A stretch of DNA of 60,001 nucleotides from contig NZ_CANLXP010000021.1 of assembly GCF_947495145.1 (NCBI RefSeq), positions 1 to 60,001 on the forward strand, written 5' to 3'. Positions 1-8,257 of the stretch are shown piece by piece (positions within the stretch are counted from its first letter, which is position 1; the number at the start of each line of letters is the position of its first letter). The DNA comes from an uncultured Arthrobacter sp. Its GTDB lineage: Bacteria > Actinomycetota > Actinomycetes > Actinomycetales > Micrococcaceae. The translations under genes were made by a program, and so were the position numbers. Under the pieces are notes generated by a model that was given only the letters and a program-made list of their open reading frames with translations, did no database searches and had not been told where the DNA came from.

Positions 1-69
1 GACCCCAGCCACCCGGCTGAACCAGCTGCTCACAGCGGCATGAACCCCAGCGTTGCCCCCACTACTTGA
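1..69 (+). CDS. possible C-terminal tail of a gene entering from the left
   Basis: The first frame is open from base 1 to a TGA at 67-69 and would encode the last 22 residues of a protein, rich in Pro, Ala and Ser. Nothing in the tail identifies a family. The only support is that a hairpin followed by a T-run on the same strand lies just downstream (118-185), as expected after the end of a plus-strand gene. It could equally be non-coding. Confidence 0.25.
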   Translation, partial: DPSHPAEPAAHSGMNPSVAPTT

Positions 70-117
70 CTTCGCCCTCTCCATTCGGGGCGTGTCCTGC
101 CAACTCAACGCACAGGA

Positions 118-185
118 ACGACGACGGCGGCCGGTTGAGCCAGTCCTCGAGGAACCGCCCAGCCGACCGCCGTCGTCGTGTTTTT
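118..185 (+). terminator. probable rho-independent terminator, plus strand
   Basis: A perfect 13-bp inverted repeat (118-130 pairs with 167-179; arm ACGACGACGGCGG) encloses a loop that can form a second small stem (GGTT/AACC). It is followed immediately by a T-run at 181-185. The T-run is on the plus strand, so it would end a gene arriving from the left of the window, and it faces the end of gabT. Confidence 0.6.
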
Positions 186-210
186 CGTAAGTGCTACTTC
201 ACCGCGCGGA

Positions 211-1578
211 TCACTTCACTGCGCGGATCGCCTTCTCCAGAACGTTCAGGCCGTCGTTCAGAAGCTCCTCGCCGATGACCAGTGGGGGCAGCAGCCGGAT
301 GATGTTGCCGTAGGTCCCGCAGGTGAGGATGATGACGCCCTCGGCAAGGCACGAGGCAGCAATGGCCTTCGTCGCGACGGGGTTCGGCTCCCTCGTACCG
401 GGCATCACGAATTCGACGGCGAGCATGGCTCCGCGCCCGCGCACCTCGCCGATGATGCCGCTCTCCTCCTGCAGAGCCTGCAGACGGGGCACCACGATCT
501 CCTCAATCCGCCGCGCACGCGCAGACAGGTCCAGGTCGGTCATGGTGTCGATGGCCGCGAGCGCCGCAGCACAGGCAACGGGATTGCCGCCGTAGGTGCC
601 GCCGAGGCCGCCGGGGTGGACGGCGTCGAGCAGGTCGGCGCGGCCGGTGACGGCCGAGAGCGGCATGCCGCCGGCAATGCCCTTGGCCATGGTGATGAGG
701 TCGGGAACAACTCCCTCATGGTTCACCGCGAACCATTCACCCGTGCGGCAGAAGCCCGACTGGACCTCGTCGGCAATGAAGACAACACCGTTCTCCTTCG
801 CCCACGCGGCGAGGGTGGGCAGAAACCCATCAGCGGGGACGATGAAGCCGCCCTCACCCTGAATCGGCTCGATGATGATCGCAGCCAGCGACTCGGCGCC
901 GACCTGCTTCTCCATCATGATGATGGCCCGCTTCGCCGCTTCCTCGCCGGTGATCGACGGGTTCTCCTCCCGGAACGGGTAGCTCATCGGCAGGCGGTAC
1001 ACCTCTGGAGCGAATGGACCAAAGGTGCCGTCGGGGCCGGCCTTATAGGGCAACGACTTTGCAGTCAGCGCCATCGTAAGGTTGGTACGCCCGTGATAGG
1101 CGTGATCGAACGCAGCCACGGCTGAGCGGCCGGTAGCCAGGCGCGCAACCTTGACGGCGTTCTCAACCGCTTCGGCACCGGAATTAAACAGCACCGTCCG
1201 CTTCTCGAAGTCGCCCGGCGTCAGCTCGGCGAGCTTCTCCGCAACGGCGATGTAGCCCTCATAGGGGGTCACCATAAAGCAGGTGTGGGTGAAGTGCTCG
1301 ACCTGCTCCTTTACTGCGCCGACGACGGCGGGATCGGACGCACCGACACTCGTCACCGCGATACCGGAGCCGAAGTCGATGAATGAGTTGCCGTCGACGT
1401 CGTGCACGATGCCGCCGTCAGCATCCGCCACGTAGACGGGCACGCCTGAGGCAACACCCTTCGCGACGACGGCAGCGCGCCGTGCGTTGAGGGCGGTGGA
1501 CTTGGGCCCCGGGAAATCGCCGATGATGCGACGTTTCTGCTCGAGCCGGAACTGCGGCTGAATCACCTGGGTGGTCAT
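211..1578 (-). CDS. gabT: 4-aminobutyrate aminotransferase
   Basis: Class III PLP-dependent aminotransferase of 455 aa, the normal length for GabT. It moves the amino group of GABA to 2-oxoglutarate, giving succinate semialdehyde and glutamate in the cytoplasm. Visible motifs are the cofactor-phosphate loop NSGAEAVENA (about residues 132-141), the PLP-ring aspartate in FIADEVQ (Asp270) and the Schiff-base lysine in ITMAKGIAGG (Lys299). The ATG at 1578 has an AAAGGA ribosome site. It lies 43 bp downstream of the aldehyde dehydrogenase on the same strand, so the two are probably one operon. Substrate assignment rests on family resemblance and on the dehydrogenase and PucR neighbours. Confidence 0.9.
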   Translation of the reverse strand: MTTQVIQPQFRLEQKRRIIGDFPGPKSTALNARRAAVVAKGVASGVPVYVADADGGIVHDVDGNSFIDFGSGIAVTSVGASDPAVVGAVKEQVEHFTHTCFMVTPYEGYIAVAEKLAELTPGDFEKRTVLFNSGAEAVENAVKVARLATGRSAVAAFDHAYHGRTNLTMALTAKSLPYKAGPDGTFGPFAPEVYRLPMSYPFREENPSITGEEAAKRAIIMMEKQVGAESLAAIIIEPIQGEGGFIVPADGFLPTLAAWAKENGVVFIADEVQSGFCRTGEWFAVNHEGVVPDLITMAKGIAGGMPLSAVTGRADLLDAVHPGGLGGTYGGNPVACAAALAAIDTMTDLDLSARARRIEEIVVPRLQALQEESGIIGEVRGRGAMLAVEFVMPGTREPNPVATKAIAASCLAEGVIILTCGTYGNIIRLLPPLVIGEELLNDGLNVLEKAIRAVK

Positions 1579-1621
1579 GGGAGGTCCTTTCTGGACTAGA
1601 AAATCTGGACGGAGAAGCGGT

Positions 1622-3052
1622 CTAGGCGTCCAGTGCGCTCATGACGTGCTTGATGCGGGTGTAGTCCTCCACGCCGTACATGGAGAGGTCCTTGCCGTAG
1701 CCGGAGCTCTTGAATCCGCCATGGGGCATTTCGGCGGTAAGGAGGATGTGGGTGTTGATCCAAACGGCACCGAAGTCCAGGTCGCGGGAGACGCGCATGG
1801 CTGTTCCGTGGTCGGTGGTCCAGACGCTGGAGGCCAGGGCGTAGTCGACGTCGTTGGCCATCTCGATTGCTTCATCCTCGCTGGAGAACTTCTGCACGGT
1901 GATAACCGGTCCGAAGGTCTCCTTCTGCACGATGTCGTCGGTCTGCTCGGCGCCGGTGATGATCGTGGCTTCGTAGAAGTAGCCCTTGTCGCCGGAGCGC
2001 TTGCCGCCGACCGCCACGGAACAGTGCGAGGGCAATGCATCCATGACCGCGTTGACGGCGTTGAAGTGGTTGATGTTGTTGAGCGGCCCGAAGTAGTTCT
2101 TCGAGTCGTCGGGGTCGCCCGTCGTAAGGGTTTTGGTGTGTTCAACCATCGCTGCTACGAGATCATCGTGGGCTGAGTCCTGCACCAGCACGCGGGTCAC
2201 GGCGGTGCAGTCCTGACCTGCGTTGAAGAAGGCCGCCTCGGCGATGGCCGCCGCGCACTTCTTCACGTCAGCGTCGCCGAAGACAATGGCGGGAGCCTTG
2301 CCTCCGAGCTCAAGGTGGGCGCGCTTGAGCCCCTTCGCGGCTCCCGTGGCGACGGCGATGCCCGCCCGCACGGAGCCGGTGATCGACACCATGGCGGGAG
2401 TCTTGTGCTCAACCATGGCCGCACCGGTGGCGCCGGTGCCCAGCACAACGTTCAGGACGCCGTCGGGCAGGATGCCCTGGGTCAGCCGGGCGAGGACAAG
2501 CGTGGACTCCGGGGTGGTGTCGCTGGGCTTGAGCACAATGGTGTTGCCGGCGGCGAGCGCCGGCCCGATCTTCCAGATGGCCATGAGGAACGGGTAGTTC
2601 CACGGTGCAACCTGCGCGATGACCCCGACGGGTTCGCGGCGGACGTAGGAGGTATAGCCTTCGAAGTACTCTCCGGCGGACTTGCCCTCAAGGATGCGGG
2701 CGGCACCGGCGAAGAACCGCATCTGGTCAGCTCCGGCTCCGACTTCCTCCGAGGCGATCATTTCGCGGACCTGGCCGGTGTTGCGGTGCTGAGCCTCGAC
2801 GAGTTCCTCGCTGTGGGTCTCGATGGCGTCGGCGAGCTTGAGCAGCATGAGCTGCCGCTGCCCGGGAGTCTCCCGCTTCCACGAGGCGAAGGCAGTCTTG
2901 GCGGCGCTCATCGCTGAGTCAATGTCAGCCTGGATGGATACGGGTGACTGTGCTACCACTTCACCGTTGGTTGGGTTGACGATGTCCACCAGCTCGCTGC
3001 CGCTCGGCGTCACGAACTGGCCGTTGATGAAGTTCTGCAGGGTTGTGACCAC
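1622..3052 (-). CDS. NAD(P)-dependent aldehyde dehydrogenase (gamma-aminobutyraldehyde or succinate-semialdehyde type)
   Basis: Aldehyde dehydrogenase superfamily member of 476 aa. Visible: PWNYPFLM (about 150-157), the general-base glutamate in LELGGKAP (Glu248) and the catalytic cysteine in NAGQDCTAVTR (Cys282). The N-terminus (FINGQFV...VNPTNGEV) looks more like gamma-aminobutyraldehyde dehydrogenases (PuuC/PatD/YdcW group) than classical GabD. With GabT it would therefore serve either putrescine-derived 4-aminobutanal or succinate semialdehyde. The start is GTG at 3052 behind GAAAGGAAA. It is the first gene of the two-gene run and is divergent from the PucR regulator, 148 bp away. Confidence 0.85.
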   Translation of the reverse strand: MVTTLQNFINGQFVTPSGSELVDIVNPTNGEVVAQSPVSIQADIDSAMSAAKTAFASWKRETPGQRQLMLLKLADAIETHSEELVEAQHRNTGQVREMIASEEVGAGADQMRFFAGAARILEGKSAGEYFEGYTSYVRREPVGVIAQVAPWNYPFLMAIWKIGPALAAGNTIVLKPSDTTPESTLVLARLTQGILPDGVLNVVLGTGATGAAMVEHKTPAMVSITGSVRAGIAVATGAAKGLKRAHLELGGKAPAIVFGDADVKKCAAAIAEAAFFNAGQDCTAVTRVLVQDSAHDDLVAAMVEHTKTLTTGDPDDSKNYFGPLNNINHFNAVNAVMDALPSHCSVAVGGKRSGDKGYFYEATIITGAEQTDDIVQKETFGPVITVQKFSSEDEAIEMANDVDYALASSVWTTDHGTAMRVSRDLDFGAVWINTHILLTAEMPHGGFKSSGYGKDLSMYGVEDYTRIKHVMSALDA

Positions 3053-3144
3053 GGCGTATTTCCTTTCGTTCCGGGACAGGATTGCCCAAATCCACTGCCG
3101 ACCCTACGTGGTCCACGCCACGCCGCCTAGGTTTGACCGCACAG

Positions 3145-3160
3145 CGCTTTTACAAAAGCG
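3145..3160. promoter_or_regulatory. palindrome in the divergent gab/PucR promoter region
   Basis: CGCTTTT and AAAAGCG form a 7-bp inverted repeat with a 2-bp spacer, about 40 bp upstream of the PucR-family start and about 95 bp from the aldehyde dehydrogenase start. It is the clearest symmetric site in this 148-bp intergenic region. It is a candidate operator for the adjacent PucR-type regulator or another factor. Binding is inferred from position and symmetry only. Confidence 0.4.
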
Positions 3161-3200
3161 TGATGCATCCGCACAAGCCCACCCGCCTATAGTGGAGGTT

Positions 3201-4634
3201 ATGGCGATCACACTGTCGGCTCTCCTGGCCACGCCCGCATTGAAGCTCCAACGGGTGGGCACCAGTGCGGTAGCGGACATCCCGGTCCAGTGGGTTGCGG
3301 TGACAGAACTGGAAGATCCGAAGCCGTTCCTCAGCGGAGGCGAAGTGGTGCTCACAACCGGACTCCGGCAGAAATCAGCCACCTCGCAGCGCAACTTCGT
3401 CCGGCACGTCCAAGCTTCAGGCGCTCTCGCGATCGGCTTTGCAACAGGCCTGAGCCACGAGAAGGTGCCGGCCGCGTTCCTCGACCAGGCGGACGAGCTC
3501 GGGCTCCCGGTGTTCCGTGTTCCGTACGAGACGCCGTTCATCGCGATCGGAAAAATCGTTGCCGATTCCCTGTCCGCCGAACACTACGCGCGGCTCGAAA
3601 ACCTGCTGAAGGGCCACCAGGTGCTGGCCGCCGCCCTGCTGGGCGGTGGGGGTCTCCCCCAACTCCTGCGTGAGCTTGCAGCGATGCTGCGCACCGACGT
3701 CGCGCTGTCCCAGTACGGAACGGTGCTGTTCGCGACCGGCGGCAGCGCGCCGGGTTCCCCGGCCGATGAGCAGGACCGCGCGTGGCACCGTGTTCCGGTG
3801 GCGACGGGCCTGAAGGACCGCTGCACCCTGGCCATCGCCGAACCGTACCAACGCGATGCCATCACGGATTACGCGCAGAGTCTGATCAGCGTCGAACTGA
3901 GCAACCAGGCCAGGCGCAGGGCGAGTGAGCGCGCCGTCGTCGGGCAGTTGCTGCAGGACGTGGTGCGCGGCACACTCACCGGCAGCGATGCTGCGGCGCG
4001 CCTGGGCAGCGCCGGCATAGACACTGCCCGGAGGCAGTGCGTTGTGCTTGCCGATGTGGCAACCGGCCAGCGCCGCGCCCTGCGGACGCTTCCACTGCCG
4101 GGCACGTACGACGACGCCGTCACCGCAGTTCTGGACGACCGGCTGGTGATTGCGGTGCCGGAAAGTGACGGTGAGTCCTTCAGCCAGGCGCTGAGCACCT
4201 ACCTGCATGGCGCCGGTTTCACAGCAAAAGTGGGCTTCGGCGGTGGCTACGCTCAGCCCAGCGGGCTGCGCTGGAGCTACTTCGAGGCGCGGGAGTCGCT
4301 GACCCGTGGCCAGGCGGTCAACCAGCCGGACCGGCTCAGCCTCACGTCCCTGCTCATGGCAAGCGAGGACGTGCCGCTGGCTGATCTGGCCGCCGAAGCG
4401 CTCGATCCGGTCGTGGCGTTCGATGAACGGCACGGCGCGGAACTGATGCTCACGCTCGAGAAGTACCTTGCGCATAACGGGTCAGTGGCCGCCGTCGCAG
4501 ACGTATTACAGCTGCACCGCAACACAGTCCGGTACCGTCTGCAGCAGATCGTGGACCTCACGGGCTACGATCCCGGCGTCACCGCAGACCGCGTGCACCT
4601 GTACCTGGCGTTGAACGTGCGCGGTCTCCGGTAG
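3201..4634 (+). CDS. PucR-family transcriptional regulator (GabR-like)
   Basis: A 477-aa cytoplasmic regulator. The N-terminal part (about 1-125) matches the purine catabolism regulator-like domain, with EPVQ-type sensing residues replaced here by a VQWVAVTELEDP stretch. A central GGDEF-like linker region follows, and the C-terminus carries the PucR helix-turn-helix (VADVLQLHRNTVRYRLQQI, about 430-450). The ATG at 3201 is preceded by GTGGAGG. An in-frame upstream extension exists but has no ribosome site and overlaps the divergent promoter. In Corynebacterium glutamicum a PucR-type protein (GabR) activates the GABA genes. The divergent gabT pair here makes the same role likely. Confidence 0.85.
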   Translation: MAITLSALLATPALKLQRVGTSAVADIPVQWVAVTELEDPKPFLSGGEVVLTTGLRQKSATSQRNFVRHVQASGALAIGFATGLSHEKVPAAFLDQADELGLPVFRVPYETPFIAIGKIVADSLSAEHYARLENLLKGHQVLAAALLGGGGLPQLLRELAAMLRTDVALSQYGTVLFATGGSAPGSPADEQDRAWHRVPVATGLKDRCTLAIAEPYQRDAITDYAQSLISVELSNQARRRASERAVVGQLLQDVVRGTLTGSDAAARLGSAGIDTARRQCVVLADVATGQRRALRTLPLPGTYDDAVTAVLDDRLVIAVPESDGESFSQALSTYLHGAGFTAKVGFGGGYAQPSGLRWSYFEARESLTRGQAVNQPDRLSLTSLLMASEDVPLADLAAEALDPVVAFDERHGAELMLTLEKYLAHNGSVAAVADVLQLHRNTVRYRLQQIVDLTGYDPGVTADRVHLYLALNVRGLR

Positions 4635-4646
4635 GTGCCGGGAAAG

Positions 4647-4985
4647 TCAAGCGCCGCCTGCGTGGTCAATGCAGAACCTCGTCCAGGGCCGCGCTTCCAG
4701 CCGCCCGTCGGCAATGCGCCCGCCGCAGACTTCGCACGTCCCGTAACGCCCCTCCTCCAACCGCTGCAGGGCAGCCTCAAGTTCGGTGATGCGGGAGTTT
4801 GCGTCCCGCAGCAGCGTGGCGGACTGGGAAAGTTCGAAGGCAATGGTCGATCCCTCGGGATCATGTTCGTCGTCGACATTCGAGTCGCGGCGCAGTTCGC
4901 TGGTGGACGTGAAATCCTCACTCAGTGACGCCTGTGCCTTGCGGGATTCCGCGAGCTCTCGCGCAAGTAGTGACCGAAAACGATG
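4647..4985 (-). pseudogene. 3' fragment of a TraR/DksA-type zinc-finger protein gene
   Basis: Read from 4985 down to a TGA at 4647, this frame encodes 112 residues ending in a TraR/DksA C4 zinc finger: YGTCEVCGGR, then WTRFCIDHA about 20 residues on (Cys-x2-Cys and Cys in order; the fourth ligand would be the His or an adjacent residue). Ahead of it is the family's NVDDEHDPEGSTIAFE-type acidic segment and a coiled-coil-like ITELEAALQRLEEG. No ATG, GTG or TTG precedes the fragment in frame before a stop further up. The missing start and first codons (M-G-V-E-) lie at 10130-10119, joined in the same frame through the shared 16-bp repeat. The intact protein would be 116 aa. The fragment appears unexpressed unless read from another start. 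Confidence 0.85.
4970..4985. repeat. left 16-bp direct repeat bounding the insert
   Basis: GTGACCGAAAACGATG at 4970-4985 is identical to 10103-10118, in the same orientation. Inside the zinc-finger gene it encodes H-R-F-R-S. The matching bases stop exactly at 16: both flanks differ at the next base. It is therefore the junction between the split gene and the inserted DNA, and could be an attachment core or a target duplication. Confidence 0.85.
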
Positions 4986-5085
4986 GATTTCGAGACTCCA
5001 CGAATGGGGGGCGTGCCCGTGTCTACGAGTAGTGAGGAGTCGTTGCTCGCCCGTGGGTGGAAGAATTGGCCAATCTCAGCTGGTT

Positions 5086-5730
5086 TCAGTTCGCTGGTTG
5101 AGTGCCACGGCTGGGTTGCCGGTGGCTGAATGCTGTGTGTGCGATTAGGACCAAGAATACGGCTGAGAGGCTCAGGAAAGCTGCCGGGATGAGTGCGGCA
5201 TCGGTTGCGGGGTTATAGATGACGTTCCATTTCCAGGAGATGAGACCGGGGATTGTGTTGAGGATGATGAAGGCCGGGGCGAGGAAGCCGGCCCAGGTGC
5301 TGCCGATTATGAGTGCTGCTATGAATGTGAGGGCGAGTAGCAGCATGAAAATGCTGACGATCCGGATCCATCGAATGTCACTGGGGTAGAGGGCTGCCGC
5401 TGCCATCGCTGATGAGACGCTCACAGCGGTGATGAGCCCTATATTCGCTAGGCGCAGTAGCCGGGGGTTTCGGGGGCTGGAAGCTGTGAGCCATGTCGTA
5501 CGGTCTGGAATGAGGATTGCCACCAGCACGAGAGGGACACACAGGCCGATGGCACCAAGCTGCTCAAGTGCTGAGCTGGCGGATGACACTCCTGGATCGA
5601 TTCGGGGGATAGCGACCCTTGCGCTGAGGACTGCGGCGGTCCAGGCGATAACCCACCATCCGAGCCATACCTTGTTCAGACCACTGTGCTGTAGGAGTAG
5701 CGCCGGTGCGGGTATAGAGATCACGGCCAT
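5086..5730 (-). CDS. polytopic membrane protein of the inserted ABC cassette
   Basis: A 214-aa hydrophobic protein with about six predicted membrane spans and a short polar C-terminus (HRQPSRGTQPAN). No conserved motif was recognised. Its ATG at 5730 overlaps the last codons of the upstream permease gene by 10 bp, so translation is likely coupled and the product probably works with the ABC transporter. It could be the second permease half or a self-protection protein. It is the last gene of the cassette, and about 100 bp after its stop the inserted segment ends. Function is unknown and inferred only from context. Confidence 0.7.
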   Translation of the reverse strand: MAVISIPAPALLLQHSGLNKVWLGWWVIAWTAAVLSARVAIPRIDPGVSSASSALEQLGAIGLCVPLVLVAILIPDRTTWLTASSPRNPRLLRLANIGLITAVSVSSAMAAAALYPSDIRWIRIVSIFMLLLALTFIAALIIGSTWAGFLAPAFIILNTIPGLISWKWNVIYNPATDAALIPAAFLSLSAVFLVLIAHTAFSHRQPSRGTQPAN

Positions 5731-7028
5731 ATGACCTCATCTAGTTCGCAGTCGCTTATTCGTGGTCCGTTCTCTTCGAACCAGGTTTGACGCTCTGGCT
5801 CGGTTAAGTTCGCGAGTTCTTGGGCGAGCATGGGGGCATTTGAGAGATTCGGGTCGATCAGCCAAGGCGCGCCGGTGAAGGTGATCATGTCTCGCAGGCT
5901 GATGTCCTGTTCGATTCGCCACCAGGCGTAAAGGCCAGCAGCGGTGAGTTGCGCTTCTTCACCACGAGGTGAGCACTGAAAGAAGATCTGTTCCCCTAGG
6001 GCGGCAAGGAGCATGTCGCGGTCGATGGTCAACGATGGAACGGTATTGCCGTCCATCGGAGCTAGTGGCAATGCTCCCTGCTGGGGCGTGGTCGTGCTGT
6101 CCAGTTCTTCACGGCGTAAGGACTCCGGCAGGACCTTTAAGGCATTGGAAGTGAGTGAGTGAAATTCTGGGAGAGCCGGGGCATGTGCTCCATCTGTGCA
6201 GACACGAGGCTCGGCCCCTAGGCATACGCGTTCTTCCGCACCCGCTATGGGGATGAGCGTGGATCCTACGAAGGCGGCAGCGGTGAGGCCGGCGATGGTA
6301 ATCCACGCACCTGTTTCCAGTAGTCGTCGGAGGCTGGTGGCGACACCGTAGAAGAACAGCGCCAACCCACTCCAAAAAAGCAGCTTCGCAGGAAGCTGGA
6401 AGTCCGCGGGCTGCAGATATGTCCACGGCCGCCCGTCCGTGAGCAATACACCAAAGAGCGGAGTGTCCAGGAGGTAGAAGACGGGGACGACGTAGGACGC
6501 GTAACTGAGTATGAGAGCTAGCGGGATAGCGATTTCGGAGCGGAGATAGCGACCGAGAATAGTACCGAAAGCTGACCACGCAACGGCTGATGCCCAGGCG
6601 ATGATCAGCACTAACGACAAGTCGATTCCCCCGGGAAATTCGCTCGGGGCACGGACCATGGTCATGATCACCATCGCTAGGAAGGTGATCGTGTAGGCGA
6701 TAACACTCAACAGGGTACAAGCGGCGATGGGTTGGCGGTAGACACCTCTGACTCCGCGAGCTGATGCCGCTGTCCATTCCGAGAGGCCGCTTCTTCTTAC
6801 ACTGCCGGCCAGCCATGCCGCGCTAGTGCAGATCGTCAGCGACCCGAACACCGTGCTCAGGAGGAACGCGCTCATTGTTGCCGGGAACCAGCCGAACCAT
6901 ATCTCTTGAAGAAATACCAGTGGGTAAACCATCGAAAGCAGATAGATCACGAATATCGTGAGGAGTGATCGCTTGGGGCGAGGCAGCAGAAGCGGCGAAG
7001 CTAATTCAGTTCTTGTGGTGGTGGTCAT
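5721..7028 (-). CDS. ABC-2-like permease with a Cys-containing outer domain
   Basis: 435 aa. Residues 20-255 hold about seven hydrophobic spans. Residues 260-435 form a soluble tail with four cysteines (Cys269, Cys277, Cys352, Cys427), in a setting VCLGAEPRVCTDG that resembles the Cys-x7-Cys domain seen at the C-end of some actinobacterial ABC permeases of unknown role. If the N-terminus is cytoplasmic, an odd number of spans puts the tail outside the cell, where two disulfides could form. The ATG at 7028 overlaps the ATPase stop (ATGA), so this is the membrane partner of that ATPase. Direction and substrate are not shown by the sequence. Export of, or resistance to, the nearby secreted peptide is an inference. 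Confidence 0.75.
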   Translation of the reverse strand: MTTTTRTELASPLLLPRPKRSLLTIFVIYLLSMVYPLVFLQEIWFGWFPATMSAFLLSTVFGSLTICTSAAWLAGSVRRSGLSEWTAASARGVRGVYRQPIAACTLLSVIAYTITFLAMVIMTMVRAPSEFPGGIDLSLVLIIAWASAVAWSAFGTILGRYLRSEIAIPLALILSYASYVVPVFYLLDTPLFGVLLTDGRPWTYLQPADFQLPAKLLFWSGLALFFYGVATSLRRLLETGAWITIAGLTAAAFVGSTLIPIAGAEERVCLGAEPRVCTDGAHAPALPEFHSLTSNALKVLPESLRREELDSTTTPQQGALPLAPMDGNTVPSLTIDRDMLLAALGEQIFFQCSPRGEEAQLTAAGLYAWWRIEQDISLRDMITFTGAPWLIDPNLSNAPMLAQELANLTEPERQTWFEENGPRISDCELDEVIWP

Positions 7029-7786
7029 ACCGATCCCGCAGCGTTACGGTCCATGCTCAAGATGACTGCTTGACGCAACGTGTCACCCAATTGATCGGCA
7101 GGCACTTCCAGGTCAGCTCCTGCAAGGTCGGCCGAGATTCTTCCCCGGTCGAGAACTAACACCCGTGATGCAGTGCGTACGACGTCGTCGACGAGATGGG
7201 AGGAGTACAGCACGGTTGTTGTCTGGCTGAGCCGTTTCAGCATGGCGAGGTAGCTCTCCCTCTGAGCCGGGTCCAAACCAGTAGTGGGCTCATCGAGCAG
7301 GAGGAATTGCGGATCCCCGACGACCGCTGAGGCAAGAATCACGCGTTGCCGTTCGCCACCGGAAAGGCTCTTGATTGTCCGTGTACTTAGTTCGGCCGCG
7401 TTGCAAGCCTCAAGGGCGCTCAACGCAGCGTCATGTCGCGCCCGCGCGGGAACCCGTTTTAGCCATGCGGCGTACTCCACAAGACGATCAACCCGCATGC
7501 CACCGGGATATCCAGGTCCTTGTGGCACCCATCCCATAACTGACAGGTGGGTGTTCAGCACGCGGCTGGAGTTGTAGAGCTGGCCGCTGCTGGTCTTGAT
7601 GCTGCCAGAGGTAGGTTTCTGAACTCCTGCGAGCATGCGCATGAGCGTCGTTTTTCCTGCGCCGTTGCGGCCCAGCAGGGCGGTGAGCCCTTGTGACATT
7701 TCGAGTGACAGTTCGGAAAGAATGAGCTGGCCGCGTTTCCGGACTGAAACGCGGTCCAGCTCAATCAGATAGTTGTTGTCTTGCAC
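7025..7786 (-). CDS. ABC transporter ATP-binding protein
   Basis: A single ABC nucleotide-binding domain of 253 aa: Walker A GRNGAGKTTLMR (about 38-49), Q-loop region near MGWVPQGPG, signature LSGGERQR (about 138-145), Walker B FLLLDEPTTG and the switch His in LYSSHLVDDV. The overall form is that of drug/peptide-export ATPases (CcmA/NatA group). The start appears to be GTG at 7786. Its ribosome site is weak, so an internal start is possible. The gene lies 16 bp after the secreted precursor and overlaps the permease by 4 bp, making a D-C-B-A transcription unit on the minus strand. Confidence 0.9.
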   Translation of the reverse strand: MQDNNYLIELDRVSVRKRGQLILSELSLEMSQGLTALLGRNGAGKTTLMRMLAGVQKPTSGSIKTSSGQLYNSSRVLNTHLSVMGWVPQGPGYPGGMRVDRLVEYAAWLKRVPARARHDAALSALEACNAAELSTRTIKSLSGGERQRVILASAVVGDPQFLLLDEPTTGLDPAQRESYLAMLKRLSQTTTVLYSSHLVDDVVRTASRVLVLDRGRISADLAGADLEVPADQLGDTLRQAVILSMDRNAAGSV

Positions 7787-7802
7787 TTGGTGATCGCTGG
7801 AC

Positions 7803-8216
7803 TCAGTAATTCACTGACCAGTATCCGGAGGGATCTGGGGAGAACGCGATGTCACGTGACACTCGGGAGTTGACGCTGGTGGAGCTGCAGTAAGCCGACG
7901 ATGTGGTGAGAATGTTCCCGCCGGTGCTCACGTTGCCGGTGCTTGTGGTGTTCGGTGTGTATCGGCCGACGACGACGTTGGAGCAACCGAATGCGTTGTA
8001 GTTGACTTTGCCCTCGTAGTAGACCGGGTATCCCTGGATCGAACGGAGTGTGCCGTGTGAGCTCGCCCCGTTCGCGTAGCTACCCGTGCGGTACATGTCG
8101 CCGGTTCCATGGGCAGAACTGACACCAACGGCCCAAGCGGCTGTTGGCAGTATCGCCAATGCCAAAGTGGCCGCTGCCGCGCGCAGAGTAGTGCGTGTTT
8201 TTGTTGACTTGGACAT
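7803..8216 (-). CDS. secreted small protein precursor, candidate bacteriocin or signal
   Basis: 137 aa. The first 29 residues are a typical Sec signal: basic start (KSTKTR...R), hydrophobic core AAAATLALAILP and an AWA cleavage site. The mature part is 108 aa, rich in Gly, Ser, Tyr, Asn and Thr, with no Lys-rich region and only two cysteines (Cys78, Cys110) that could form one disulfide. Near its start are VSSAHGTGDMYR and ANGASSHG, loosely like the Gly/His/Ser patterns of lactococcin 972-type bacteriocins, which also sit beside an ABC ATPase and large membrane proteins; the resemblance is too weak to assign that family. The ATG at 8216 has a good site (AAGGGGA). A longer GTG/TTG start upstream is less likely. 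The dedicated ABC genes follow directly. Confidence 0.75.
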   Translation of the reverse strand: MSKSTKTRTTLRAAAATLALAILPTAAWAVGVSSAHGTGDMYRTGSYANGASSHGTLRSIQGYPVYYEGKVNYNAFGCSNVVVGRYTPNTTSTGNVSTGGNILTTSSAYCSSTSVNSRVSRDIAFSPDPSGYWSVNY

Positions 8217-8257
8217 CCTATTTCCCCTTGATAGTTGTTTCCGCCTCACATTTGACG

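Noticed and set aside
178..1125. 315-aa open frame on the plus strand over gabT
   Set aside because: Antisense to a clearly conserved aminotransferase; His/Asp/Gly-rich shadow composition and no ribosome site.
4565..4921. 118-aa minus-strand frame over the zinc-finger fragment
   Set aside because: It is in a different frame from the conserved zinc finger and overlaps the end of the PucR gene.
7803..8216. Assignment of the secreted protein to the lactococcin 972 family
   Set aside because: Only loose Gly/His/Ser patterns agree; size and cysteines differ. Kept as an unassigned secreted protein.
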